Below are positions 46,871 to 55,774 of a stretch of 64,000 nucleotides of DNA, piece after piece. The DNA lies in the NCBI GenBank assembly GCA_000433315.1, contig FR893364.1:58231-122230 (forward strand), given 5' to 3'. Made by a program: the position numbers and the translations under genes. Position 1 is the first letter of the stretch, and every line of letters starts with the position of its first letter. The notes beneath the pieces were generated by a model. It saw only the letters and a list, made by a program, of their open reading frames with translations. It did not search any database and was not told the DNA's origin. Origin of the DNA: Firmicutes bacterium CAG:345 (GTDB lineage Bacteria > Bacillota_I > Bacilli_A > RFN20 > CAG-288).

Positions 46871-49273
46871 ATGTTTAAGAACAAAGAAACTTTTAAAAGA
46901 GAATTTACAGATAGAATTATAGAAAAATATGGCAGAGATCCAAAAGATTGCCATTTATTAGAATGCTATGATATTTTAGGAACAATGGTTCGTGATTATG
47001 CAAATGTTGATTCTAAACATTGTAAAGACATAGTAAATGAAAAAGGAAAAAAGCAATTGATTTATTTTTCAATGGAATTCCTTATCGGTCGCTTATTAAC
47101 TTCTAATTTAGTTAATCTTGGAATCTATGGTGTTGTTAAAGATGGATTATCTGATTTAGGAATAGATTTTAATAAATTGGAAGAAGAAGAAAGCGATGCG
47201 GGTCTTGGAAATGGTGGTCTTGGTAGATTAGCAGCATGTTTTTTAGATTCAATTGCATCATTAGGTTATCCAGGTCATGGCAACTGCATTAGATATGACT
47301 ACGGATTTTTCCGCCAAAGAATTATAAATGGACATCAAGAAGAAGTGCCTGATCAATGGCTATTAAATGGTAATCCATGGGAAATAAGAAAACCAAAACA
47401 TTCCGTTGAAGTTAAGTTTTATGGTAATGCTGAAACATATCAAGATGCTGAAGGTCATTTCCGTTCACGTACTGTAAATGCTTTATCAGTTTTAGCAATT
47501 CCTTATGATGTTCCAATTGTTGGATATGGAAATAAAGTGACCAACACTTTGCGTTTATGGTCAGCTGAACCAGCGGATGAACAGCTTCCTAATACACATG
47601 ATTTTGCAGGATATTTATCTTTTGTCAAAGATTTAACCCATGGTCTTTATCCTGATGATTCAACTGAACAAGGAAGATTATTACGCTTAAGACAACAATA
47701 CTTCTTGGTTTCAGCTGGTATGCAAAGTATGCTCAGAGCTCATTACCGTCGTTTCCATGACTTTCATAATTTACCAGAACATTATGTGTTTCAATTGAAT
47801 GATACACATCCTATTATGGCGATTCCTGAACTTATGAGATTATTGATGGATGAACATAATTATGGATGGGATGAAGCATATGAAATCTGCCAAAAATGCT
47901 TTGCTTTCACTAATCATACAGTAATGGCTGAAGCATTAGAAAAATGGCCATGTCATTATGTTGCTAATCTTTGCCCACGTATTTATATGATTATTGAAGA
48001 AATTAATCGCCGTATATTAATTAAAATGCGCGCAGATAATTTGCCTGAAAGCGTCATACAAAATTCTTTAATTATCAAAGATGGAAATATCAATATGTGT
48101 CAACTTGCTATCCATGTGGCTTTCTCAGTTAATGGTGTAGCATCTCTTCATACAAATATATTGAAAAAAGAAACTTTTAAAGATTTATATTATCAATATC
48201 CAGAAAAGTTTAATAATAAGACAAATGGAATAACCCATAGAAGATGGTTTTTAGCTTCTAACCCACGTTTGAGCGGATTAGTTACATCATTGATTGGAGA
48301 TTCATGGATAAAGCATCCTGATGATTTAAAGAATTTATTAAAATATCAAGATGATAAGAAAGTTTTAAAAGAGATTTTAAAGATAAAAACTGAAAATAAG
48401 CAAAAACTTATTGAACTTGTAAAAAAAGAAAATGGTATTGAATTGAATCCAGACTCAATTTTTGATACACAAATAAAAAGACTCCATGCATATAAAAGAC
48501 AATTGTTAAATGTTTTCCAAATAATATCTTTATATCAAAAGATAAAAATGGATAAATCATTTACAATGCATCCTAGAACATTTATATTTGGCGCAAAGGC
48601 AGCTCCTAGTTATGTTTATGCCAAAAAAATTATTGAATTGATTTTAGCTGTTGCTGATAAGATTAATAATGATCTAGAAGTAAATAAATTCATGAAAGTT
48701 GTCTTCATTGAAAACTATGGTGTCAGCAAAGCTGAGATAATTATTCCTGCCAGTGATATTTCAGAACAAATATCAACGGCTGGAAAAGAAGCATCTGGAA
48801 CTTCGAATATGAAGTTTATGATAAATGGTGCTATAACTTTGGGAACACTTGATGGAGCGAACATTGAAATTTCTGAATTAGTGGGAAAAGATAATTGTGT
48901 TATCTTTGGATTAAAAGAAGATGAGATTAATACTATAAGATATAATAATTCTTATAATCCATGGGATATCTATAATGCCGATCCAACTATAAAGAAAGTT
49001 ATGGATTCATTGGTTGATGGAACTTTTGCTGATGACTATGAAAAATTCAGAATGATATTTAATGAAGTTATGTATCACAATGATGAATATTTTATTCTTG
49101 CTGATTTCCATAACTATGATCAAGCTCGTTTTGAAACTGAAAAACTTTATAGCAATAAATTAAGATGGGCTAAGATGTGCCTTATTAACATTGCTAACTC
49201 AGGTTATTTCTCTTCAGATAGAACTATTGAGGAGTATAATCGCGATATATGGCATATGAGTAAAATAAAGTAA
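46871..49273 (+). CDS. glgP: Glycogen/maltodextrin phosphorylase
   Basis: An 800-residue GT35 phosphorylase that releases glucose 1-phosphate from alpha-1,4-glucans. The PLP lysine is K648 in GTSNMKF, followed by NGAITLGTLDGANIEI. GLGNGGLGRLAACFLDS near residue 115 and the FQLNDTHPI segment are typical. The length fits bacterial GlgP. Pairing with glgB suggests storage glycogen turnover. Its alpha-glucose 1-phosphate would need a separate alpha-phosphoglucomutase, distinct from the beta-type in the 702-2507 fusion. Confidence 0.97.
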   Translation: MFKNKETFKREFTDRIIEKYGRDPKDCHLLECYDILGTMVRDYANVDSKHCKDIVNEKGKKQLIYFSMEFLIGRLLTSNLVNLGIYGVVKDGLSDLGIDFNKLEEEESDAGLGNGGLGRLAACFLDSIASLGYPGHGNCIRYDYGFFRQRIINGHQEEVPDQWLLNGNPWEIRKPKHSVEVKFYGNAETYQDAEGHFRSRTVNALSVLAIPYDVPIVGYGNKVTNTLRLWSAEPADEQLPNTHDFAGYLSFVKDLTHGLYPDDSTEQGRLLRLRQQYFLVSAGMQSMLRAHYRRFHDFHNLPEHYVFQLNDTHPIMAIPELMRLLMDEHNYGWDEAYEICQKCFAFTNHTVMAEALEKWPCHYVANLCPRIYMIIEEINRRILIKMRADNLPESVIQNSLIIKDGNINMCQLAIHVAFSVNGVASLHTNILKKETFKDLYYQYPEKFNNKTNGITHRRWFLASNPRLSGLVTSLIGDSWIKHPDDLKNLLKYQDDKKVLKEILKIKTENKQKLIELVKKENGIELNPDSIFDTQIKRLHAYKRQLLNVFQIISLYQKIKMDKSFTMHPRTFIFGAKAAPSYVYAKKIIELILAVADKINNDLEVNKFMKVVFIENYGVSKAEIIIPASDISEQISTAGKEASGTSNMKFMINGAITLGTLDGANIEISELVGKDNCVIFGLKEDEINTIRYNNSYNPWDIYNADPTIKKVMDSLVDGTFADDYEKFRMIFNEVMYHNDEYFILADFHNYDQARFETEKLYSNKLRWAKMCLINIANSGYFSSDRTIEEYNRDIWHMSKIK

Positions 49274-49341
49274 TCTAACTTGATTTTTATTCAATAGATT
49301 TATATAATTATCTTTAATTTGTTTACGGAGGAAGTAATATC

Positions 49342-50865
49342 ATGATAAAACTATTTAAAGTCAATGATGAAGAACGTACAATTGAAGTTACAGCTACTTT
49401 TGCACGTCCAGATTATCAAAAATTCATTGACAAAGCTCAGCACAGTTTGGCAGAAAATGTCCAAATTAAGGGCTTCAGAAAAGGAAAAGTTCCATTTGCT
49501 GAAGCAGTCAAATATCTTAAACCAGAAGATATTTATAATAAGATGATTAATTCTCTTATTAAAGATACCAATAAGAATTTACTCGAAGGTGCTCCTGAAG
49601 AAGAAAGAATTCTTAATCGTATCGCAGCTGATGTCGATGTTAAATATAATGATAAAGAAGATACATATTCTTTAATTTATACTTTGGCATTAGCACCTAA
49701 AGCTGTTTTAGGCGAACATAAAAATCTTAAAACCGAAGCTAAAAAAGCTAAAGTTGGTGAAGATGCTATCAATAACAAGATTGAACAATTAAAAGAAGAA
49801 TTAGCAGTTTTGGAAGAATGTGATGAAAACTACGAGGCTCAAAATGGTGATACTTTAAATATTGATGCTGTCGGTTATATCGACAACAAGAGCTTTGATG
49901 GTGGTACATTAAAATCCTATGATATTGAACTTGGTAAACATATGTTTGTTGGAAATTTTGAAGAGCAATTAGTAGGTGCTAAAGTCGGAGAAAAACGTGG
50001 TGTTGATATTGTATTCCCTGAACATTACATCAAGGGATATGAAAATAAGCCTGCACATTTTGATGTCACAGTTAATTCAATTCGCAAAAAAGTTTATCCA
50101 GATGTTGATAATGAATTTGCAAAATCTTGTGAAGAATACCATGTTGAAAATTTAGCTGATTTAAAAGCTAAGATTAAAGAAGGTTTAGAAAAAGATGCTG
50201 AAAATAATTTCGAAACAGCTAGATATAATGAAATTATCTCTAAATTGCTTGAAACAAGTACATTTAAAATCAACAAAAAATATTTAGAATATATTGAAAA
50301 TCAAGAATTAAGCACACAAATTTCCAATCTTCGTCAACGTTTAAGCACACAAGGATTGACATTTGAAGATTACTTATCTGTCAATGGATTGAGTGAAGAA
50401 GATTTCCAAAAGAACGTTCATGAAAATGTTTTGAATGATGTTAAATTAGTTGCTATACAATCTGCCTTGGTTGATGAATATCAAATTAAAGGAACTGAAG
50501 AAGACTTAGTAGCAACATTTGGAAATAAAGATACAGTTGATAGCTTAAAGCAAAACTTAACTGAAATGTATAAAAATGATGCTCAACAAGCTCGCAATTA
50601 TGAAAATCAAATTACAGATTTAGTTTTCCGCAATAGAGTTAAGTTCCATTTATTAGAAAATAATCCTGTTGTACAAGCTAAGAAGACAACAAGAAAGAAA
50701 GCTGCTCCAAAAGCTGATGAAGAAGTAGAAAAGAAAGCTCCTGTCAAGAAAACTGCAGCTAAAAAAACTACAACTAAAAAAGTAGCAGAAGAAAAAACAG
50801 CTGAAAAGAAAACAACAACAAGAAAACCAAGAGCTAAAAAAGTTGTTGAAGAAAAAGCTGAATAA
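49342..50865 (+). CDS. tig: Trigger factor with long basic C-terminal tail
   Basis: A 507-residue chaperone that binds nascent chains at the ribosome exit. The ribosome-docking signature GFRKGKVP is at 44-51, a FKBP-type isomerase domain spans about 155-245, and the helical chaperone arms follow to about 440. The last 65 residues are an added tail of Lys, Ala, Thr and Glu repeats (KKTTRKKAAPKA, KKTAAKKTTTKK), like histone-H1-type sequences and absent from usual trigger factors of about 430 residues. GGAGGAAG precedes the ATG. lon follows in the same direction, as in many Firmicutes (tig-clpX-lon), with clpX missing here. Confidence 0.95.
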   Translation: MIKLFKVNDEERTIEVTATFARPDYQKFIDKAQHSLAENVQIKGFRKGKVPFAEAVKYLKPEDIYNKMINSLIKDTNKNLLEGAPEEERILNRIAADVDVKYNDKEDTYSLIYTLALAPKAVLGEHKNLKTEAKKAKVGEDAINNKIEQLKEELAVLEECDENYEAQNGDTLNIDAVGYIDNKSFDGGTLKSYDIELGKHMFVGNFEEQLVGAKVGEKRGVDIVFPEHYIKGYENKPAHFDVTVNSIRKKVYPDVDNEFAKSCEEYHVENLADLKAKIKEGLEKDAENNFETARYNEIISKLLETSTFKINKKYLEYIENQELSTQISNLRQRLSTQGLTFEDYLSVNGLSEEDFQKNVHENVLNDVKLVAIQSALVDEYQIKGTEEDLVATFGNKDTVDSLKQNLTEMYKNDAQQARNYENQITDLVFRNRVKFHLLENNPVVQAKKTTRKKAAPKADEEVEKKAPVKKTAAKKTTTKKVAEEKTAEKKTTTRKPRAKKVVEEKAE

Positions 50866-50892
50866 TAGTTTTAATTAAATCAAATTTGTAGT

Positions 50893-50914
50893 AGCGGGAA
50901 GTTTTCTTCCCGCT
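50893..50914 (+). terminator. Hairpin between tig and lon
   Basis: AGCGGGAAG (50893-50901) pairs with CTTCCCGCT (50906-50914). The following CCTTTCAC is a poor T-tract, so this may be a weak terminator or an RNA-stability element rather than a full stop. Confidence 0.6.
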
Positions 50915-50938
50915 CCTTTCACTATTTAGGAGGTAAAA

Positions 50939-53329
50939 ATGGAAGATACAAAATTTTTAGTTATCCCCAATATTAATGGTGTCGCAATGCCAGCAATTAA
51001 AATGACTTGTGACCTAAAAACCCCTTATTTACAAAGAGCTAGTAAAAAATTGAATATCGGTGACAAAGTTCTAGTTGTTCATGTTGCGGATAGTGCTAGC
51101 TTTGATGATCCTGCTATCCTTGCTAATGGTGGGGCAAAACTTGTTTTTATCGGAACTTTTTGCACAGTCGAAGATATTGTTGAAAACGAGGTTTTAAATG
51201 GAATAAAGTATTCTACAATTCATATTAGAGGTGAAAGTGTAGTTGCCTTAAGCAATCAAACATATGATGAAGAAAGTCAAGTATTATATTCAGGCTTTGC
51301 ACCATATGATGATATTCCAATTGAAGACAGCAATTTAATCTATGGAGAACAAAAGATAGTTCGAACATACGATTTATTGAAAGAAAAATACCCTGAAATG
51401 GGCGAATTAGATGTTCCAAATGAATTGCCATTGGCTTTGCACCCGTATTATTTTTCTTATGAGTTTGGCTTTAGCGATAAATTAAAAGTTCGTATATTAC
51501 GTGAAAATAATCCATTGATGAGATTTAATATTGTCCTTGATGGAATGAAGACAATCGATCAAGAACCTGCCATTGACGCTGAAATTTCATCTAAAACAGA
51601 TGAATCCATTCAACGTGGACAAAGAGAATATATTCTACGTGAAAGAGCTAAAGCGATAAAAAATCTTTTAAAAGAATACGATGGTGATGACATTGATGAA
51701 AAATATGACAAAGCAGTCAATGAAAGACCAGATGATTTTCCACCTAATGTTTTGCAAAAAATTAAAAGTGAAAGCTCTCGTTTAAAATTATTAGGTGCAG
51801 GAAACCAAGAAGCTTCAGTAGTTCGTAATTATTTGGATCTTCTTATCAAGTTACCTTGGAAAGTTTCTTCTAAAGATAATGAAGATATTCCTCATGTTAA
51901 AGAAGTTCTCGATGAAGATCATTATGGACTAGAAAAGCAAAAAGATCGTATTCTTGAATATCTTGCTGTTAAAACAATGACAAAATCGCTTAAAGCTCCA
52001 ATTTTATGTTTATATGGTCCACCTGGAGTTGGTAAAACTTCATTAGCTATTTCTGTTGCTAAGGCCTTGAATAGAAAATTTGTTAAGTTTGCTTTAGGTG
52101 GTATTTACGATGAAAGCGAAATTCGTGGACATCGTCGTACATATATTGGGGCATTACCAGGTCGTATTATAACTGGCATTGCCAACGCTGGTACCAATAA
52201 TCCAGTATTTCTCTTAGATGAAATAGATAAAGTTAGCGGTGGTGGTATCCATGGTGATCCTGCAGCTGCTTTGCTTGAATTACTTGATCCAGAACAAAAT
52301 ATTAACTTTGAAGATAATTATTTAGCGATGCCATTCGATTTATCAAATGTCTTATTCATTTGCACAGCTAACGATATTTCTCAAGTTCCAGCCGCTTTAA
52401 GAGATCGTCTCGAATTGATTGAACTTAATACATATACATTATTTGAAAAGATGAACATTGCAAAAAAACATCTTTTAAAACAAGAATATGAACTCAATGG
52501 ATTAAATGAAAATTTAATAACATTTGAAGATGATGCTATTGAGTTTATTATTGATGGTTATACAAGAGAAGCTGGTGTTCGTGAATTAAGAAGAAAAATT
52601 AGCACTATAATGCGTAAATTTTCGGTTAAACTTTTATCTAAGGAAGTACAAACTCCGTTTGTGGTTACTAAAATTGTTGTTGAAGAGTTTTTAAATAAAC
52701 CGATATTCCATCATACAAGACCATTAGAAGGACAAGTTGGTATAGTTAATGGTTTAGCTTATACATCTTTTGGCGGTGAAATTTTGCCGATTGAATGTAA
52801 TATTACTGAAGGTACTGGTCAGCTTATTCGGACAGGTAATCTCGGTGATGTAATGAAAGAATCTATGCAAATAGCTTTCTCTTATGTTCAAGAATTAGCG
52901 CAGAAATATGGTTATGGCTATGAATATTTTTCAAAACATAATTTCCATATTCACTGCCCAGAAGGTGCGGTACCAAAAGATGGACCTTCAGCAGGCGTTG
53001 CATTAAGTTTATGTTTATTATCAGCTATAACAGGTATTCCTGTATCAAGCGATGTTGCAATGACTGGCGAAGTAGATTTACGCGGACGTTCTATGCCAAT
53101 CGGTGGCTTGAGAGAAAAGACTTTGGCTGCTGTAAGAGAACATATGCGTCTGGTTTTAATTCCAAAAGAGAATCACAATGACTATTTAGAACTTCCGGAT
53201 GAAGTAAAAAATAATGTTGAGATTAAAGAAGTTGAATCTGTTGAAGATGTTGTTAAATTAGCTTTTGTTCGTATGCCAGAAGAAAAAGCTGTTCCTGAAC
53301 AAAAAAAAGAGGAAAAAGCTAGTGATTAA
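50939..53329 (+). CDS. lon: ATP-dependent protease Lon
   Basis: A 796-residue Lon (La) protease. The N-terminal substrate domain (1-250) is followed by the AAA+ module with Walker A GPPGVGKTS (about 359-367) and Walker B VFLLDEID, then the peptidase domain with S684 in KDGPSAG and K727 in REKTLAAV, forming the Ser-Lys dyad. AGGAGGT lies before the ATG. ysxC overlaps its 3' end by 8 bp, the same pairing as lonA-ysxC in Bacillus. Confidence 0.98.
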   Translation: MEDTKFLVIPNINGVAMPAIKMTCDLKTPYLQRASKKLNIGDKVLVVHVADSASFDDPAILANGGAKLVFIGTFCTVEDIVENEVLNGIKYSTIHIRGESVVALSNQTYDEESQVLYSGFAPYDDIPIEDSNLIYGEQKIVRTYDLLKEKYPEMGELDVPNELPLALHPYYFSYEFGFSDKLKVRILRENNPLMRFNIVLDGMKTIDQEPAIDAEISSKTDESIQRGQREYILRERAKAIKNLLKEYDGDDIDEKYDKAVNERPDDFPPNVLQKIKSESSRLKLLGAGNQEASVVRNYLDLLIKLPWKVSSKDNEDIPHVKEVLDEDHYGLEKQKDRILEYLAVKTMTKSLKAPILCLYGPPGVGKTSLAISVAKALNRKFVKFALGGIYDESEIRGHRRTYIGALPGRIITGIANAGTNNPVFLLDEIDKVSGGGIHGDPAAALLELLDPEQNINFEDNYLAMPFDLSNVLFICTANDISQVPAALRDRLELIELNTYTLFEKMNIAKKHLLKQEYELNGLNENLITFEDDAIEFIIDGYTREAGVRELRRKISTIMRKFSVKLLSKEVQTPFVVTKIVVEEFLNKPIFHHTRPLEGQVGIVNGLAYTSFGGEILPIECNITEGTGQLIRTGNLGDVMKESMQIAFSYVQELAQKYGYGYEYFSKHNFHIHCPEGAVPKDGPSAGVALSLCLLSAITGIPVSSDVAMTGEVDLRGRSMPIGGLREKTLAAVREHMRLVLIPKENHNDYLELPDEVKNNVEIKEVESVEDVVKLAFVRMPEEKAVPEQKKEEKASD

Positions 53330-53888
53330 GCTTCGCGATGCAAAATTTTTGCTATCCGCTGTAGATGAAAAATCATTCTTATTTGATCGTCCTCAAGTAG
53401 TTTTTATGGGGAGATCAAATGCTGGGAAATCTTCTCTGGTCAATGCTATTTGCGATAATAAAAATTTGATGAAAGTATCAAAAACAGCAGGTAGAACTCG
53501 TCAGATGAATTATCTAGATGTTGATGGTGTTGCTTATTTAGTCGATGCTCCAGGTTACGGATTTGCAGGTATATTTGATTTTGTTCATATGCTTTCACTA
53601 TATTTTGTCACAGGAAAAAATAAGATAAAAAAAGCTTATTTCTTATTCGATCCTTTGCGTGATTTAAAAGATGAAGATTATGAACTTATTGAAATGTTTG
53701 ATGAATATCAAATACCATATGCCATGGTTTTTACTAAAATCGATCGATTGAATAAAAAAGAATTAAATTTAACCATTAAAAAAGCTGATGAAAAATTTCC
53801 AAATGCCAAACATTTTTATGTTTCATCAAGTAAAAAAATTGGCTTAGAAGATCTACGCGCTGATATTGCTAAATCTTTATCTAAATAG
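53322..53888 (+). CDS. ysxC: Ribosome biogenesis GTPase YsxC/EngB
   Basis: A 188-residue GTPase needed for large-subunit assembly. G1 is GRSNAGKSS, G3 DAPGYGFAG, G4 TKIDR, G5 SSSKK. I choose the GTG at 53322: it overlaps lon's stop by 8 bp, has GAGGAAA upstream, and gives the family's usual N-terminus (IKLRDAKFLLSA). The longer frame is lon sequence in another frame. A hairpin that includes the next gene's ribosome site follows. Confidence 0.95.
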   Translation: MIKLRDAKFLLSAVDEKSFLFDRPQVVFMGRSNAGKSSLVNAICDNKNLMKVSKTAGRTRQMNYLDVDGVAYLVDAPGYGFAGIFDFVHMLSLYFVTGKNKIKKAYFLFDPLRDLKDEDYELIEMFDEYQIPYAMVFTKIDRLNKKELNLTIKKADEKFPNAKHFYVSSSKKIGLEDLRADIAKSLSK

Positions 53889-53907
53889 AATCATAAAATT
53901 TAAAATG

Positions 53908-53938
53908 CCTCCTATAATTTAATATAGGAGGTTTTTTT
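53908..53938 (+). terminator. Terminator whose 3' arm is the ribosome site of spoVID
   Basis: CCTCCTATA (53908-53916) pairs with TATAGGAGG (53923-53931), followed by seven T and then the spoVID ATG at 53939. AGGAGG in the 3' arm is at ideal spacing (7) for that ATG. In read-through mRNA the ribosome site would be locked in the stem; a promoter inside or just upstream would free it. A sigma-E-like -10, CATAAAAT, is at 53892-53899, tentatively. Confidence 0.75.
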
Positions 53939-54484
53939 ATGCGACCAATAACTTTCAATAAAGCTATTATTTTGAAAAATATGATAATTGGAGTTGAAAA
54001 TATTTATATCGAAGATAATTTCAATTATTCAATGGATGGAAACGATTTAAAGATATTAGGAAAAATAACAATAAAGTATTTAGTAAACGATGGACTTAAT
54101 AAAAAAGAAGAAGAGACAGATATTGATGTAGATTGTGTATTAACATTAGCAAAAATTGATTGCAAAAAGGATTTATCATTAAGATTTAAAGATTATAAAG
54201 TTATTATGGATGAACATTTATTACGTTTTTATCTGCATTATGACTTAGTAGGAAATGGAAAAAAAATAATATCTTTTCAAGAAATTGCGCCATGTATGAA
54301 AGAAGAAAAAATAATAGCAGCCATGAATAAAAATTATGAAAATAAAATAGATAAAGAATCAATTGCTAAAATACAAGAACTTTTAAAAGATGAAGATGTG
54401 GAAGTTATTACAACTTTGCCATTAGAAAAAAAGAAGAAACACAAATTAAGACAAAAAATGATGAACAAGAAGAACAGAAAATAA
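53939..54484 (+). CDS. spoVID: SpoVID-like spore coat assembly protein, N-terminal part (zero frame)
   Basis: In Bacillus, SpoVID coats the forespore and has an N-terminal SPOCS domain and a C-terminal LysM domain. This frame gives 181 residues, a beta-rich N-terminal part (ITIKYLV, IDVDCVLTLAKID) consistent with SPOCS, then turns basic and stops at two TAA codons. A LysM domain follows in the -1 frame (see next entries), and the gene sits between ysxC and ysxE as in Bacillus. I assign spoVID from context plus the two-domain layout; the SPOCS similarity alone is modest. Its ribosome site is in the hairpin just upstream. Confidence 0.72.
   Translation: MRPITFNKAIILKNMIIGVENIYIEDNFNYSMDGNDLKILGKITIKYLVNDGLNKKEEETDIDVDCVLTLAKIDCKKDLSLRFKDYKVIMDEHLLRFYLHYDLVGNGKKIISFQEIAPCMKEEKIIAAMNKNYENKIDKESIAKIQELLKDEDVEVITTLPLEKKKKHKLRQKMMNKKNRK
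54427..54433 (+). other. Slippery heptamer A_AAA_AAG in spoVID
   Basis: In the zero frame the codons read GAA AAA AAG, giving A_AAA_AAG, the classic -1 slippery site (as in dnaX). A -1 slip here leads directly into the open frame that encodes the LysM domain. No strong downstream stem is visible. Confidence 0.6.
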
Positions 54485-54687
54485 TAAAAGAATATGATAA
54501 TAAGGAAATAAAGTTAAAAAACACAAAAAAGGAAAGCTATAAAATAACATATTTTCTATATAAAGTAAGAGAAAATGATACATATGAATCGATAGCTAAA
54601 ATTTTTTCTGTAGATGCAGAAGATGTAAAAAAGATAAATAATTATGAAAATTTATATCCAGGAAAATTAGTAAGGTTGAAAAAGTGA
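54434..54687 (+). pseudogene. spoVID: SpoVID C-terminal LysM domain in the -1 frame
   Basis: From the slippery site the -1 frame stays open to TGA at 54685-54687. It encodes a Glu/Lys linker and a LysM domain: YKVREND, YESIAKIFSVD, IKNYENLYPG-type spacing ending KLVRLKK. Joined to the upstream frame it gives a 249-residue SpoVID. It has no start codon of its own with a ribosome site. Either programmed frameshifting or an indel is possible. Confidence 0.7.
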
Positions 54688-55622
54688 TAAAGAAAGCAGT
54701 AGAAGATAATTATGGTATAGTTGTTGAAGGTATTGTTAAGATATCAGAAAAAGCATATAAAATATTTGCAAATAATCAAATTTATCTTTTGAAAAGACAT
54801 CAAGATGAATATATCGAAAATGTTTTTGTGCGGTTGAAAATGTTAGGAATTGATACATTTTTGTTACCAGAAATGACTATCATTGGAAATTATTTGTTTT
54901 TCATGTCACAAAATGTTTATGCTTTATATCATTATTACGAAGATGAAAATTTATTAAATAAAGATATTCGTCTTCATTTTTATATTAAAAGTTTAGCGCA
55001 ATTGCATCTTGAATCAAAATTTCCAATGAATGTAAATGATGGTTTTTATGTTGATAAATTAGATTACATTCAAAAAAGAATAGATGATGTCGATAAAAAA
55101 ATATTGACGCGAATAAAAAGAGTGGAAAGAGAAGATTATCACTCACCAGCTGATTGGTATTTTTTTATGAATTATCAGCATTTACATTTAGGTGTTAATC
55201 AAGCGAAGAGGTATCTTGATAAATTAGATGAAGAATATAAGGTCACAAAAAATTTACATTTGTGTTTAACTTATCAAAATTTTGATTTTCGACATATAAT
55301 TGTTAAGGCACAGAAAATATTATCATTAGATAAAATGGCTATATCTTCACCGATTAATGACCTCTTATTCTTTTTTGAAGAAAATGTTATAAATACGATA
55401 GATATTTCAAGTTATTTAAAGGAATATTTTGCGATTAATCCCTTAGAAAAATATGAAATATATGAATTGATGGCTATGTTATTTATTCCAAATTTAAAAA
55501 TGAATAATGGTCAAAAAGAAGATATATTTGGATTATCACAGACAATAATATCATTAGAAAGAGCTGAAAAGTTAGCGACATTTATTTCCGAGAATTTCTT
55601 AGCGTCAGAAAATGAAAAATAA
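54684..55622 (+). CDS. ysxE: YsxE/CotS-family spore coat kinase-like protein
   Basis: A 312-residue protein of the CotS/YsxE group, with an aminoglycoside-phosphotransferase-like fold. Visible are YLLKRHQ (ATP-lysine strand), FIKS/AQLHLES helix, LCLTYQNFDFRHII (catalytic-loop position, where kinases have HGD; here it is degenerate) and SPINDLLFFF in place of the DP-x-DL segment. So it is likely an inactive kinase used as a coat component. GTG start at 54684 overlaps the LysM frame's TGA, giving the Bacillus spoVID-ysxE pair. The following 150 bases hold nothing certain. Confidence 0.8.
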   Translation: MIKKAVEDNYGIVVEGIVKISEKAYKIFANNQIYLLKRHQDEYIENVFVRLKMLGIDTFLLPEMTIIGNYLFFMSQNVYALYHYYEDENLLNKDIRLHFYIKSLAQLHLESKFPMNVNDGFYVDKLDYIQKRIDDVDKKILTRIKRVEREDYHSPADWYFFMNYQHLHLGVNQAKRYLDKLDEEYKVTKNLHLCLTYQNFDFRHIIVKAQKILSLDKMAISSPINDLLFFFEENVINTIDISSYLKEYFAINPLEKYEIYELMAMLFIPNLKMNNGQKEDIFGLSQTIISLERAEKLATFISENFLASENEK

Positions 55623-55774
55623 CCCAAAAAACAAAAAGAAAAAAATTTTCCCAAGAAGGAAATATTAGTAGCAAAATTGTTTGATAAGCAAATAATGGTT
55701 TATAAAATGGATAAATAAAGTTAATAAAACGGAAAATATAATTTTTAAGCATAACAATATTATGCTATCTATTT

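Noticed and set aside
54434..54484. A downstream pseudoknot or strong stem to stimulate -1 frameshifting in spoVID
   Set aside because: The 50 bases after the heptamer are nearly all A/G with no complementary arms by eye.
55623..55724. In-frame continuation of ysxE after its TAA, ending at 55721 or so, with a plausible 30-residue tail
   Set aside because: Looked like the gpr case, but no family-specific sequence is recognisable; a chance open stretch in A-rich DNA is enough to explain it.
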